Shown here in pieces: positions 23,701 to 36,588 of a DNA stretch of 64,000 nt. Numbering within the stretch: position 1 is the first letter of the stretch; each line of letters opens with the position of its first letter. Location of the stretch: NCBI GenBank assembly GCA_958298945.1, contig OY282609.1, positions 11,328,326 through 11,392,325 of the forward strand. Direction: 5' to 3'. Made by a program: the position numbers and the translations under genes. The notes below the pieces were generated by a model. That model made no database searches. It was not told the DNA's origin and worked only from the letters and a program-made list of their open reading frames with translations. Source of the DNA: Atherix ibis (taxonomy: Eukaryota > Arthropoda > Insecta > Diptera > Athericidae).

Positions 23701-25519
23701 AAAAAACTTTGTATAATGATAAAGATTGCGTAATATAATAAATTAAAAATTTAATCAAAATCTGAATTTTAAGTTAATTTGATTTCACTTTACTTTTTAA
23801 TAGCTTAAATTAGATAACCATAACAAACACATGCATAATTATTTACTATGATTTAGTAATAAAACTTAATAAGTGCAACTGAATATTTTCTAGGAAGTAA
23901 GTTTTTATATTCTTATTATAATCCGTATAATAAATTAATATTACTTAATGAAAATATGACCAAAATAAAGAAAGTTTTACTTTTATGGCTTACTGTCGAA
24001 TTTTTCTATTTTACCAATAATCATATATGTAAGCAAAGTCGAATTTATACTTATGAGTACTGCTTTAATCCTTATATGCCGAGGCTAATATTTACAAATC
24101 CTTGTAATCACATATTTCCAATATGCACGTGTACACACATGTCTATTCTTATATGAACAGAAGATAATACCAATTAGTATAAGAGTTCGGGAACATTAGG
24201 AGAATTTCCACAGCTGCAATTTATTGTGAATATATTTCTATAAATAGTACTAAAAATCAATAGGAAGTATAGGGGGAAAAATTTATCTATTAAGATATAA
24301 CATTGTCTTCTAGGTTATTTTAAGCCATCGTATCTACTTAACATAGATTTTTTATTATATTTGCTTTTCTAAGGACTATACTATATTAAAAGAGAATATT
24401 TATACTAAAAGCAATAATACCGCTCACACAAAAATCAAGTTTTATGTTAATAATAATAATAATAAACTCTTGAAAAGCAAAATAATTTTCGGTTAGAACT
24501 TATTCGTATACAAAATTATTGAACAATATTATAGGTAAATATGAATTTTCTTTCTTTCAATTTATTAGAATTTTTAAATAAAAATATTAAATATGTTTTA
24601 AGGTTTAGTATTTTTTTAATAACTAATAATTTGCTTAGAATTCGTATAGAAATTTCACATTTTTATTCGTTTCGACAAATTTTTCGAGAACATATTTTTT
24701 AATCAGTATACACATAAGGAAACGTATTAGTTTTGATTTTTTTTTGAATAAAAAAAAAATATTTTCAGTGACTATAAATATTTTCGTAATTTTCCTTTAC
24801 TACAATATAATTGATAGAACAAAGCACTTTAGTAACATTTTATTCTTAATAAATATTACAAAATATCTTCTGAATTGTCATAAATATTAACCCACGCCCA
24901 ATTCGAATGTGTAAATATTCTAGTCTTCCGATGAGTCTATAATCATTGGTATTTATCGAAATGTGAGGGTAAAATATTGTGTTTCCTCAAGGCTTAGGAA
25001 AAAAGATAAAAATCAAAAAGTTCTCTCAGTTTTTGGGTATTTCTGGACATCTCAAATTAGGCTGCTATGGAAGCCTATATTAGACAGCTGTGCGATTGGT
25101 AACCAATAAAACTATTGTCTGTGATCGGTAATTCACTACTTCAAATGCGGTTTCCATTTGCTGTTTTATTGAACATTTATATTGCCTCATCTTTTTTGTA
25201 TAAGAATCCTTGTTTCTAATATACTATCAGATTCAGTTGGAATTCACTCTTCTCTGAATATTTGGTCAATTATGAAAAAGATATAACAGAAAAGTTTCTC
25301 TGATTTTTATTGATAACCTTAATAAACTGAATTGATAAAATCTATTTCCGTTGTGATAGTAATTTGATGAGATTAGAGTTAGTGCCTGGTATAATTATTG
25401 ATAGGAAGGATAGTAAAAAAAAGGAAAAGAAAAAAAGGACCTAAGATGATTAATAAAAGGTATGAATTAAAATATATTTTAATAATTAACTGTTTCTTTG
25501 TTGGTGTGTGTGCCAGGTC
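23701..25519. other. no gene recognised
   Basis: AT-rich to 24880. Bases 24890-25290 are less AT-rich, with minus-strand FREEWIPTESDSILETRILIQKR near 25250, which might be a retroelement tail but is too weak to call. An (AAT)n run lies near 24448-24466. Confidence 0.35.
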
Positions 25520-26130
25520 CGGCAAGTTTCGTTTGTGTGGACGATTTTGTAAGGATTTTGAGCGGACTGGATTGTTGGTAATTTGTCAGTGAGATGCTAA
25601 AAAGACTATTAGTCTACTCTGTATTTCTACGTATGGCTGATGCTGCCGCAATTGGATGATTTCCAATCATCTGATCAGCAGGTTCATTAACCATAATTCC
25701 CCATGCCCCGACACCAAACGAAACACGACAGTCCTATTGTTGAGTAGGTTGTATAAAATATTATTGAGAACAGGAATATTTCATTGCCCACTAATGGCAT
25801 TGAATGCGGCTTCTCTGTCAGTAAAACTGATGGTTAGGCTGCATTAAAGAGCCGTGTTGATTGCCCACAGCCTTCATTGAACGGATTGGGTACCATTGAC
25901 CTCAGTAACTGCAAAGGAAGTTGTATTAAGATCGGTGGTCGCATCAACGAATAGAAATAAATATTTTTCGAGTTTGTCCAACTGTTCAAAAAATAGTTTC
26001 CTGCAGTAAGACGGGTCGGTAAAAGCATTCTTAAACTCATCTAGAAACGTATATATTCTTAACACAGCTCCCAACTAGGGCTTCGAATATGGATGTGCGA
26101 AGAAAGTTTTGGAAGTGGAGAAAAATGTGA
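25520..26130 (-). pseudogene. Non-LTR retroelement RNase H relic
   Basis: Minus-strand frames give LFVDATTDLNTTSFAV (YVDGS-like first strand), RLWAINTAL, FTDREAAFNAISGQ (TDSxAAL), IPVLNNILYNLLNN, VFRLVSGHGE and then NEPADQMIG (WVPGHxGxxGNExAD). This is the RNase H domain found in I/R1/LOA-type non-LTR elements. The frame breaks in several places. A small tandem duplication, ttgtttcatttcggtaaa, lies just beyond, at about 26288 and 26312. Confidence 0.7.
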
Positions 26131-26938
26131 GAATGCAGACAGATGGGTTTTCAACCAGTTTTGATTAGGATTCAATGCACCAAAAAAGTTCAATGTACTC
26201 CATTGGTTAGTCTGATGCAACGGTTATCAAGCATTAACACTGCTATTGTCATTCTGACGCATATAGAGGTGTTCCGTCTAAAAAGACTTTGTTTCATTTC
26301 GGTAAAAAAAGAATTTGTTTCATTTCGGTAAATAAACAGATTTTGTCTATAAAAAATTTATTATTATTCAATTAAGAGTTCAAGATATGTTTGGGTAAAT
26401 ATTTTTCATAATTTATCTGCTATCTAGGGTCGAAAACCACATTATTGGTTTTGTTCCCATTTAATAGTAAATAAATACTAGTATAAAATATTACTTTTAT
26501 TAATATGCATATCGTTTTTTTTAAACGTGAATCGGTAGTAAATATAACTGAGTTTATGATAGGATTTTTGATCCTTGCATATCAATAAAATTTATTAGCC
26601 ATAATAGGCTATGTTCTGCAGAATTATTATATATGGTGACCCTTGAAACCTGTAAAATAACTATTTTCGTAATTTTCATGAATACGCCCCTACAAAGTGG
26701 TTTGATTTAATAAAATTTTGCTTAACACATGGTTATGATGGTACTGGTAAATAGATAGTATATTAGAAAGAAAGTTACTCATAACTTTATGCCATATAAT
26801 CACGAATTTGCTAAAGATTTTTATTATGAGTTTAGCATAAAATAAGAATAAATATGAATACAAAAAATTAATACATCAATTTTATTGGTATTATTCGGAA
26901 CGAACAAATTTTTTGAATCAAATTGAACATAATTATTA

Positions 26939-26976
<38 letters not shown>

Positions 26977-28059
26977 GAATAGATTGCGGATTTATTTGTG
27001 TAAAAATAATTTTCGGCTCGATTTTCTGTAATTTATTATGATATTCAATCTCTTTTCAATGGCAATTTTATTTTATTTATGAATATATCTTAGTTTCTAT
27101 TCTATTAAGTTACTCAAATGGAATGAAGACGATATATTTAATAAGAATAAAATGCTGAAGAAATTATATTGGTGACAGAAAATCGAATATTTCCACCAAA
27201 TCGAATCTTTCTGTACATATTGTAGAGTCAGTTATATTTTTACATTTCCTGTTAAATATTTTTTTTCAGAATTGAATATTAAAGAATAATAAAATTTATA
27301 AATCAAAATTATGGATATGCAAGGAAAAATGTAAATTATTGATTTCAATTCACTGTATTATGAGAATATCCTTAAATCTTACAGTACTTATGAGTATACC
27401 TAAGTCAAGTAATATACGTACATAAGCTAGGTACACAAATTAAAAGAAAATATTGTAACATGTGAGTTAAAAAAAATCCCTTTCATCATCCTTGCTAAAC
27501 CTGTTTTATGATTCCTTCTTTAAAAAAAATTCTCCTATATATAAGCATTCAAGGATAAATAAGTAATAGATTAAAAAAATATTTATATGAATTGGTGGCT
27601 TGCATAAAAGCAAAAACTGATAATAAAATATCAAAATATCTATAATGTAAATTTATTTTAATAATTCAGAGTTAATTTCCCATAAATCTTTCATTTATGA
27701 TTTATTAACATTTCTCTTAATCGATTATATAAATAAGATGAGAAACAAACAAAAAATCTATAAACATACAAAATGTAAACATATTTAGATAAAATGAATG
27801 GATTCGTGCAACCTTTTCTCTAACCTTTATGCTATTTTTTCTATTATATTATATGGTAAAAATGAAAAAAAATCTATTTGAAAAATTAAGAAGAATGAAA
27901 GTTATATAATAAATATACTATATACATATATATATATATTTATATTAGAAATAACTGAAAAATATTTAATAATATAGATTGAAAATAATAAAAATTTAAC
28001 TATTGTTCTATAACATAAAAATAGCCTCGTTAACATTTAATTCAATATATTAAAAATGA
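26131..28059. other. no gene recognised; (AT)n tract
   Basis: AT-rich sequence. An interrupted AT dinucleotide microsatellite lies at 26938-26977. No motif was seen elsewhere. Confidence 0.5.
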
Positions 28060-28390
28060 ACATAAGATATTATAGTTTCGTTGTTCCCCTCAAAAAGTAC
28101 TTTCTTTATTAACAATTATTTTTCTAAAATACGCCATTTACTCAGAATTAACGGTAACGGTCTCTCTAACGGTACCTTCAGACCAAAACAAACACCAGAT
28201 AGTCAATTTTCGCAAATACAATTGCTACTACACATTAGCTTGAGGGTTTTCAGAGCTCCTCATATGGCAATTTTGCGTATTGACATATTTAGTGAGCAAG
28301 AAATTTCGGTTTATCTCTGAAGAAACTTTTATTAGAAAAATCCGTATCCGAAGTCTGTTGTTCCAAAAAGCGCTTTCTATTAAAGTTAAA
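28060..28390 (-). pseudogene. Tc1/mariner-like relic
   Basis: Minus-strand translation gives YVNTQNCHMRSSENPQAN, LTIWCLFWSEGT and TVTVNSE, matching GYVNKQNCRIW..ENP...VTVWCALWSGG...VTVNGE of the QQDGATCHT family. The stretch at 28062-28130 is shared with 45892-45963, so both belong to one repeat family. Confidence 0.6.
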
Positions 28391-29571
28391 TTATCCAAAT
28401 TTTGACCTAAAGAAATGTTTCATTAAATTATAACTCAGATAATTCTCCTATAACATGATAGATATATTTCTAGAAATTAACGTGTTATGTGAAATCGTGT
28501 TATACAAGACTAGAAGCCAGAACAAAATGCGAGGATACGTTCCGAAAACTGGTTAAAAGGAATTTTTTTTTAAAAATTCATCAATTTCTATTAAAATTAT
28601 AAGAACATGTATAAAATAAAAAAATATAAATAAACAAAGAAATTCTGTTCTCATTTAAAACAAACTACTCTTAATAAATTTATTCCTCACCACTGCTTAA
28701 CACATTGAGACGAGAGCGTTTTTCCGGTCGAACAATACCGTCACTTTGAGAACCCATTTCTTTGATCGGTTTTTTTTGCATCTTCTACCCTTAAAAAATC
28801 TGTTATTTAAGTCTATTTGCTGTACCTTACAAGGTCTTTATAAATCTCAGTGCATGGAGATAGGCAATGTTGTAGCTCCCGTTTGAATTTTTGTCTCTTT
28901 TCGGCACAAGGATCTTCAGTGAAGAAAAATGATTCAAGCGTTCTGACTAAAGTTAATCCTTATTGTAACTTTTTTAAAGTAAAAGTGTTAAGTTCAAATT
29001 TTTATCAGAGCTGTTATCTTCAGAATCGATATAATTAATATATATCGTATTTTTATTCACTCCTCCTTTCTTAGCACTTGGAACGCAAGATATATTAATT
29101 CTTTCTCAGATGAATCTTAGTGGAAGATAATTTCTCCGAATTTTACTATATTTTTTGAGTATAAATTGGTACAAATACAATTACATATTATGTACTATAT
29201 ATATACTATGAGGAACCCCCGAAATTCTACTGAAGTGTATTTTTCATTTCGTGAGATCCGCACTACGGAGAAGTTAGCAATTAATTTTTTTTGGTATTTT
29301 CAGTAAGAACAAAATACCGATGACAACGACAAACGATTTTATAAAATATAAATAAAAAAACTGGCAAAGTCGTTTTGATCAGTTTATTATTTGTATTTTA
29401 TAAAATTGTTTGTTGTTTGTCGTCGTCGTCGGAATTATGTTCTAACCTTCACTATGTTAAAATGAAATTGTGTTCTTATATTATAGAAGTTTCACAATTT
29501 TTTTTATGGCATAAGGGTGAAACCGTAAGATTACATATAGTTAGAATTTACCTTAAAAGGAAATATATATA
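28391..29571. other. no gene recognised
   Basis: AT-rich. A slightly GC-richer patch at 28690-28960 has no recognised frame. Confidence 0.4.
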
Positions 29572-29634
29572 AAAAATTATATATAATATTTATTATCATT
29601 ATTATTATGATAATAAATATTATATATAATTTTT
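29572..29634. repeat. Perfect 28-bp-arm AT hairpin
   Basis: Arms 29572-29599 and 29607-29634 are exact reverse complements around a 7-nt loop. The stem is almost entirely A/T. Confidence 0.9.
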
Positions 29635-30638
29635 GAAAGTATAAATGTACAACCTTGAAAATATTTGAAATTTTCAATTCAGTTTTTAATGAATTAATTT
29701 AAAATGAAATTTTGTTTTGAGTAAAGAAAAGCATATAAACCTATTAGGTTTCGATTAATATTTCATATTGCTTTCCACTACCATTACCAAAAATAATTCA
29801 TTCTGATCCTCTATACTTTTTCAATTTTATAAATGAATAGAAAATTTTCAATTCACATTCTACTCGCAGCCTATATTTTCAATAAAATATTATAGAAAAA
29901 CCGTTTTGAAAGGATATTGGCGAATCACCAAATGATGAAAAAGAAATCAGCAACCTACTTCTTATAGTTAACCATAAAACTATCAGATCAGTTTGGAATA
30001 TAAATTGCATTTATGGAAAAGGTTTCGCCAAAGGAAGTTGAATTTACGATAATAAATATAGTCAAAAGAATAGATATAAAATAGATTCAAGCAAAAGGAT
30101 TTCGAACAAAAAATCAATTTATTCGATTTTTTTTAATTTTATTTTATATTAGTATTTTTTTTACGTTGCAAACAGTTAACATCAACTTTGACCTAGTTTT
30201 ATTTAAAAGAGAAAAATCCAAAAAAATGAGACGATTCTTCATAAAGAGAAATGAACATAATAATTCCATTAAGTTGAATAAATTAAAGATAAAATCTTTG
30301 AATACAAACTTTTTCATAAAATTTTTATGAAACTATAAATGTGTAATTCTTTTTTCTTTAAAGGAATAGAAGAAAAGTGCAACGACAAAAAAAATTAAAG
30401 TCTTCTTTGCTTAGATAATTATACCTTTATCAGTAAAGCAGTCTAAATTATTAATTGTATTTTTGGAAATTTTTAATAAACTTGGAAAATAGATTTTTTG
30501 TTAATCAAAAGACAAAACAAATTTTTTGTTTTGTTTTTTAGTAATTTGAGATATCAAAGAAAATATTACTTTTTAAATAAAATCAATTGAAAAATAAATA
30601 AATGCAAAAAAACTAACAAGTCAAAAATTTATTTTCAG
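29635..30638 (+). other. dpr upstream intron end
   Basis: AT-rich sequence leading to the acceptor of the first visible dpr exon. No further exon was recognised. Confidence 0.4.
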
Positions 30639-30799
30639 TAATTGCACACTATCCAAATCCCGAAGACTATAATAACAGCTTTTATTCAAATACATCCCAT
30701 AATCCTTATTTCGACTTTGGTATGCCAAGGAATATTACAGCTCGAGTTGGACAGACTGCCTTTATTAACTGCCGTGTTGAACAATTGGGTGATAAATCA
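30639..30799 (+). CDS. dpr: dpr exon: linker and start of Ig domain 1
   Basis: The acceptor is ttttcag ending at 30638 and the donor is gtaagt at 30800. The exon begins with two bases (ta) completing a codon from an unseen upstream exon and then encodes residues 1-53 of the visible protein. It contains a Tyr/Asn-rich linker, the family motif GMPRNIT (residues 27-33) and the first Ig1 cysteine in INCRV (Cys44), ending GDKS. Possible N-glycosylation sequons are NNS (11), NTS (17) and NIT (31). The next exon continues without a split codon. Identification rests on the PRNIT...NCRV...GDKS pattern typical of Dpr Ig1. No start codon is claimed, because the upstream splice site and phase show that the protein begins earlier. 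Confidence 0.92.
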
Positions 30800-31333
30800 G
30801 TAAGTAAATTTTTTAAAACAATATATTATTATCTCATTTATTTTTTATAAAATTGAAAAAAAAAATTACTTTTGACTACAATTATTTCGCACATTTTCCA
30901 TAAATATGAAAAGCACATTTTCCATGAATAAGATTAAATACCTTAATCGGGTTGGATAATAATACAATAAAATATGAATTGCTTACTATTTTATATATAT
31001 TTTTTAATAAACAAACTTATTATGCATAGTATTTTGAAAGTCCATCTTATCTTAAGTATATTGGACCATTTCTTTTATAAGAGATTATCTTTCCCACATG
31101 ACCTACAGACTTGTATAGTACAAAATGTCTAAAGATATCATGTAATAATAAATGAAACTTCTACTCACGGGAGGATATACGAGTATAAATTCAAAAAATT
31201 GATTTTATAGCATATACATATGTACATAATTATTGTCATATTATCAGCATGTCCTAGTTAAGTTTTATTTGTTTTATGAGAATTGAAATTGGGGGATAAA
31301 ACTTTTAAAGTGTTGTGCATTTATTTGTTGCAG

Positions 31334-31411
31334 GTTTCGTGGATAAGAAAACGCGATTTGCATATATTGACAGCTGGCATTCTCACATATACTTCCGATG
31401 AACGATTTCAG
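31334..31411 (+). CDS. dpr: dpr exon: Ig domain 1 core
   Basis: This 78-nt exon (26 whole codons, phase 0 at both ends) lies between acceptor ttgttgcag and donor gtatttt. It encodes residues 54-79, beginning VSWIRKRDLHILTAG. That is the most recognisable block of the Dpr family and includes the conserved Ig tryptophan (Trp56). It ends TYTSDERFQ. Reading is open and in frame with both neighbouring exons. Confidence 0.95.
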
Positions 31412-31517
31412 GTATTTTAAAGAATAAATTTTCCCTTTTATACTTAATAATTCCATATAAATTATATATTTTTTAAAATATATATTTAAATATTTAAAAG
31501 ATAATATTTCAAAATAG

Positions 31518-31650
31518 GTAATACGCGCCGAAGGATCAAATGATTGGACACTTCAAGTGAAATTTTCACAACAGCGAGACAGCGGCATTTATGAATGCCA
31601 AGTAAATACAGAACCGAAAATGTCAATGGCATTTAGACTGAATGTGTATG
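31518..31650 (+). CDS. dpr: dpr exon: end of Ig domain 1
   Basis: This exon lies between an acceptor ending ag at 31517 and donor gtaagt at 31651. It encodes residues 80-123 plus the first base of codon 124. It carries WTLQV (Trp89) and the Ig motif RDSGIYEC with the second Ig1 cysteine (Cys106), followed by the family block QVNTEPKMSMAF and the last strand RLNV. It ends in phase 1 and pairs with the exon at 62073, completing a Val codon across the 30-kb intron. Confidence 0.94.
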
Positions 31651-32499
31651 GTAAGTTTTTCATTAGTACATATCATTCTAAAATACAAAAATTCTGTTAA
31701 ATCGAATTAAATTTATTTGCAAGCTAAATTTGCTACGGCAAAATTTACCATATAAAAAGGGGTTTATGTTCTGATTGCAACTTAACTGCTATACCACTTT
31801 GGTCTCAGTAGCTATATTGTATTATTTTGAAATGGTACAATCTCCCATTAATCTCCCATTCCAGTAAATTATCAATGAACCTTCGAAGAAGAAAAAACAT
31901 GAGCATTTTTTTAACATTTTCCGATATGGAAACATGAGCAGAACTCATTGATGTTACGTATAGCTATTCCAAAATATTTTACATAATTGTAGGTTTCTCT
32001 TAAGGACTTAGAGGTGCCTTGTCTGTCACTTTCCAAAATACATACTAAATAAAATATAAAAATTATAATTTCGAGTTTTTTAAAATTTCACAGCATAAAA
32101 TAGAAACAGAAACTCATTTAAGTTGAAATTGTAATGATTTGTAGAGATTTTTGGAAAGTCTCAAAATTATAAATAATTGATTTTTGATGTATTTTTGTTA
32201 AAAATTTAAAGTAAAAACTTTTAATTGATTATGAAACTTTTATAAATCTAAAAAAAAGTTAAGCAGTTTTTCTAAAAATTCAGTTTTTATGTACAAGAAT
32301 TATTTCAAATTTATATAATTTTATTAAGAAGAATTATTTTATCATTGGTATAAGTATCTAAGTAAAAGTGTATTATCTACCCTTTTGCATGTATCTATAA
32401 AATAGGACACAAACATATCAAATGTATATTACTGTTCACGTAGTACGAGTATATATATATTCACGTGACTATATTATAAATGAAGAATTATTTTTATGC

Positions 32500-34503
32500 A
32501 GATCGTAAATATCTATACTAACTAGAGGAGCTATCTACTAAAATGATACAATTTTTTAGGTAATATATTTCGTTGGAAATGCGTAAACACGTTTTACGAT
32601 AAAATAACGATCCAAATATCTTCTTTGTATTAGCAAAATGGTTGTTGACGTGCTTCGTGGCTATAGAATCGGTGAAAAATAACATAAAAAAGCCAGTTCA
32701 TCCACCAGTTTGAAACATATTTGTCAGTTTTATGGCCAAACATTAGAATATTATGGGTTAAAATGTGCCTTCTTGACCTCAATTTCAGTAGCATATTTAG
32801 CTGTTATTATTACCAGATCGAAATCACTACTGTTTGAAACCTACTCGCGTGTAGAATTTGAAAATTTTAAACATTTTATTGGATTGCTCTCCATTTTAGA
32901 AGAGATGCGATGTACATAGTTAAACGGGACCATATGCAGTTATAAATCAATATTATGAAAGTTAATCTTCTCAAATTGTACCACTTATTCAATATTAATA
33001 AAAATTAATCCTATCTAAAAGTTACAACAAAAACTTTCAATATATTCTCATAGAATTTATTGTTATAATCTTTTTAAAAAGTCAAAACTTATTATTATTA
33101 CTATTATTTTTATTTTGATCAGTAATTTTCATTTTTTTTTATTATTGTTTTCTTAAAAAGTTTTGTTGAATTCTTAGTTGACATTTTTTTCTATTATTTA
33201 TAGTATATTTTATGAGTTACATTTTATGATACAAAATCTATAAAAGAAAATAAGAGTTCATTTAAAGGAAGTATTTTTATGTAAAAAGTTTTCTGTACTT
33301 ATTATTTGTTTTGAACACAGTTTTTCGCTAAAGTTCTTTTACTTAAAATATTGTGATTATGTTACAGTCAATTTAAGATTGTCTTTTTATTGTTTAACTT
33401 ATCCCAGTTAACGATATCTACTATTAATAATGGATGTAGTAACTAATATATATATATACATATGTCAAATTCAGATCTGTTCATATAGAATAATAAATAT
33501 TTTAAAGATGATATTATTATTAAATAATGACCAGTTATTTTTAAAATCAACCCTATAGAAAATTTTATAAAAATTAATGAAAACTAAATTCTTGAAATTT
33601 ATTAACTGGCTAGGAAAATGTGTTGGAAGAATCCCCATTCATAAGTGAAATTAATAAAATGAGAGATTTGTTCTTAAATTTATATTTATTGGAGAATTTT
33701 ATATTTTACAACAATTTTTATCAGCTCAAACCATATTTGTAAAATTGCCATTTTTTCAACATTACCATAATTCAAAAAAGCATCCTCAAACTTTATAAAT
33801 TTTAATGGAATTTATAATATAATGAAATAGTGGTAGAAAATATAAAATAATATTTATTAAAATAAGGAATTTTCAAAATTTAACGTCCTACATTCCAAAG
33901 AAAGTAATGAATAAATTTTTCAAAATTATATATTCCACAAATCTGGTTAATTTTAATAATTTTATGCTTTTTACTATACAAAATTAAATTAAGATATATA
34001 TAATTTTTTGTTGTTGAATATTTAATGCGAATTCCAATAATTCACATGATATTGATTTTATTTGAACAAATTAACAGAAAATTGTGATATTCTGGTTTCG
34101 GTACATTATTTTGCGTAGAATTGTATTTATTCTACTAATCAGCATATACACGTACGTGTATGTGATTTACTATTGTAACATAAAAGCAAATTGTGTGTTT
34201 GGATAATTCACCATAAATTCATGATCCGTTGAATTTTGATCGTATAGAATTTAACTAATTTGAATGCTTCAGCGTCCTTCTCAAATGCACTAAGTCTATT
34301 TTGTTTAGCATTGGCAAGTGTAAAATTAGATACACTAATTATCAGTAAACTGTAACCATTTATATACGTATATGCAAATGTACACCAACTCAACAAATCA
34401 AGGATTAAATGAAATTTATTTTCTATGCAAAATTGGACCTATGCTTAAAATCCATATTTCCAGTTTACTAAGCACTATATTTATTCTGAAAACTAACTAC
34501 AAT
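32500..34503. other. intronic, no gene recognised
   Basis: Bases 32580-32930 are less AT-rich and contain a 69-codon frame (32710-32919, MKHICQFYGQTLEYYG...) of no known family. The rest is AT-rich. Confidence 0.35.
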
Positions 34504-34572
34504 CTATGTCAAAAGATTCCCTTAAATAAAAATTGACCAGCAATTTTTATTTAAGGGAATCTTTTGACATAG
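34504..34572. repeat. Perfect 32-bp-arm hairpin
   Basis: Arms 34504-34535 and 34541-34572 are exact reverse complements (32/32) with a 5-nt loop (accag). Confidence 0.95.
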
Positions 34573-34759
34573 ACCAAGAAAATAATTATCAAAAACGTTT
34601 GAATTTTAATAAGGCATATATTGTAATATAATATATGATTAATTTATTACTGATTTATAAAAACAAAATAATAAAATAAACCACTAAATTAAAAAAAAAT
34701 GCTCGCACTTATAAAAATTATCCTTAAGGTCAATAAACAAATAAACGAACCCACTTCCA

Positions 34760-35060
34760 ATATACCAGTAAGAATCCTTTCGATTATATTATAAATCTTT
34801 GAAAAAATATTCTTCTGCCATTTATATACTCTGCTCGAATTCCTAAATTTAATTTCCAGCTATCAATTCGGTTTTTGATCTGACAATTCTACTACCCAGC
34901 AATATCATCGAATTTATTTTATCCTCTTTAGAATGAAAATAGTATTATTCTTGATATTAGTCATGCTTTTGATTGAGTCTGGCACAAGAGCTTACTTTGA
35001 AAACTAAAAAATCTCATACCGTCCAGCATCAGCCACATTGTTAACAATGCTGCCTCCATT
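34760..35060 (+). pseudogene. Non-LTR reverse transcriptase scrap
   Basis: The plus-strand frame around 34925-35020 reads SIILDISHAFD, stop, VWHKSLL, stop, KLKNLIPSSIS. This matches the RT block LLDISKAFDKVWHxxLLxKLK. It is interrupted by stops. Downstream it joins a different repeat (35020-35110). Confidence 0.65.
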
Positions 35061-35120
35061 GCTGCACTTCGTTTTTGCTTCTGAATTCTCTTGAATTATC
35101 CTATTTTCCATTTTTAGATA
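35020..35120. repeat. Dispersed repeat shared with 2140-2230
   Basis: The stretch from ccgtccagcatcagcc to ttatcctattttcc resembles 2150-2223, including gctgcacttcgtt, attctcttgaa and tatcctatttt. Its continuation gccaaatrtattg also matches 2289-2303. It is an unrecognised dispersed element. Confidence 0.6.
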
Positions 35121-35710
35121 TATATATTTCTTTCTTTAATTATTTTCAACTATTTTTTTTAATTTGTCTTTCAATGCCAAATATATTGTACTGCAAAACG
35201 CAAAAAAGCACTACAATTAAAAATGATGAAATCCGAAACAAATGTCAAATATCAAATAGATGAAAAAAAATTGTAACGTGAACAAATTCTGACTGCAAGG
35301 AGTTTGATCAAGTATACGTATAGTCACTGCTCGAAAATTATTTGAGGTTCGAGCCCGTGATCGTGATCGAGAACAAAAAAGGTTGAGCTATGACAATAAT
35401 TAGTCAATTACGCGAATATTCGAGCAAAATCTCTCCCGTCAAATTCATTTCCTTCAGTTAAACATACTTCGTCAAATTGTCGATGCTTCCTTTTATGTAC
35501 AAATTATTGTTATTCATGTTGGTCTGAATGTTCCTTTTGTTCGTGATGTGATTTTGTCTCGTTATAAAAATTTTCATTCCCGTCTTTTCAATTGTACTAA
35601 TCTCCTTGTACGGGAATTATCCGTCCATTTCCTTTACTGAAAACACCCACCGACGATTAAAGCGTCACTAGTCAAGCGATCTGTTAAAATACTGAGTATT
35701 AACTTAAATA

Positions 35711-36588
35711 GAGTTTTTCAAAGAGATTGATATGATTTCTTTTAAAAAAGAACACACTAATTGATAAGATTACTAATTGTTTTTTTATTTAGTATGAAGT
35801 ATAATCAATACAATTAAGTTCTGAATAAAATGTCATTCAAATGGCTTTCGCAACTTTTTTTGCAGGAACGAATTCGATGAACCCAATTTTCGAGCACTTT
35901 TTCCACTAAATCAAGTCGTATGTCATGCATAGCACGTTCAATATTGACTTCTAAAGCTTGAAGAGAGTCTGGTTTATTGCTAAATACCAATGACTTCAAA
36001 TAACCCGACAAGAAATAGTATAATGGTGTTAAATCACAACTTCTTGGAGGCCATTCAACGTCACAATTTCTCGAAATAATCGAATCTCCAAACTTTTCTC
36101 GCAATAATTCGATTGTTGCACGTGCTGTGTGGCATGTAGCACCGTCTTGTTGGAACCAGATATTGTCAAGATCAACTTATTCTAATTTCGGCCATAAAAC
36201 GTTGGTTATCATCGATCTATACCACTCTCCATTGACAGTAACGGTGTTACCAGCTTCATTTCGAAAGAAGTACGGACCGATAATTCCACCAGACCAAAAG
36301 CAACACCAAAGTGTCAATTTAGGTGAATGTAATGGGTATTCATGAATAATTTGTAGATTTTCTTCGCACCAGAATCGACAGTTTTGTTTATTTACCGCAC
36401 CACTCAGATGGCAAAAGCGCACGAAAAGTTGCAATTGGAGAACGATTATTTTGATAATAAAATTGAATAATTTATAAACGTTCTTTTTTCCTATATCATT
36501 ACTGAATACAATGAAAAAAAAAACAAATCATGACATACAAATGGCCGAAACGTCACTTAGAAATCATACCACTCTTATTGGAAAACCC
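35711..36588 (-). mobile_element. Tc1/mariner-like element with both ends
   Basis: TA flanks (35709-35710 and 36589-36590) enclose imperfect inverted ends: gagtttttcaaagagattga at the left and the reverse complement gggttttccaataagagtgg at the right, both continuing tatgatttct. Minus-strand frames read VNKQNCRFWCEENLQIIHEYP, LTLWCCFWSGGIIGPYFFRNEAG, VTVNGEWYRSMI, then WFQQDGATCHTARATIELLREKFGDSIIS, and WPPRSCDLTPLYYFLSGYLKS to ESHLNDILFRT. QQD supplies the second Asp; the third (LTPLD, 41 residues on, as in DD41D-type elements) is Tyr. The N-terminal third, including the DNA-binding domain, is missing at 878 bp. Confidence 0.8.

Noticed and set aside
26938..26977. TATA-rich tract as a promoter
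   Set aside because: It is a simple AT microsatellite with no nearby initiator or gene start.
34934..35008. 24-codon frame MKIVLFLILVMLLIES... that looks like a secretory signal peptide
   Set aside because: Another frame of the same bases reads LDISHAFD...VWHKSLL..KLK, the reverse transcriptase block of a non-LTR element, so the signal-peptide look is an accident of frame.
36127..36434. Plus-strand frame at 36127-36345 as a gene
   Set aside because: It lies opposite the minus-strand transposase sequence WSGGIIGPYFF...VTVNGE and is its mirror frame.
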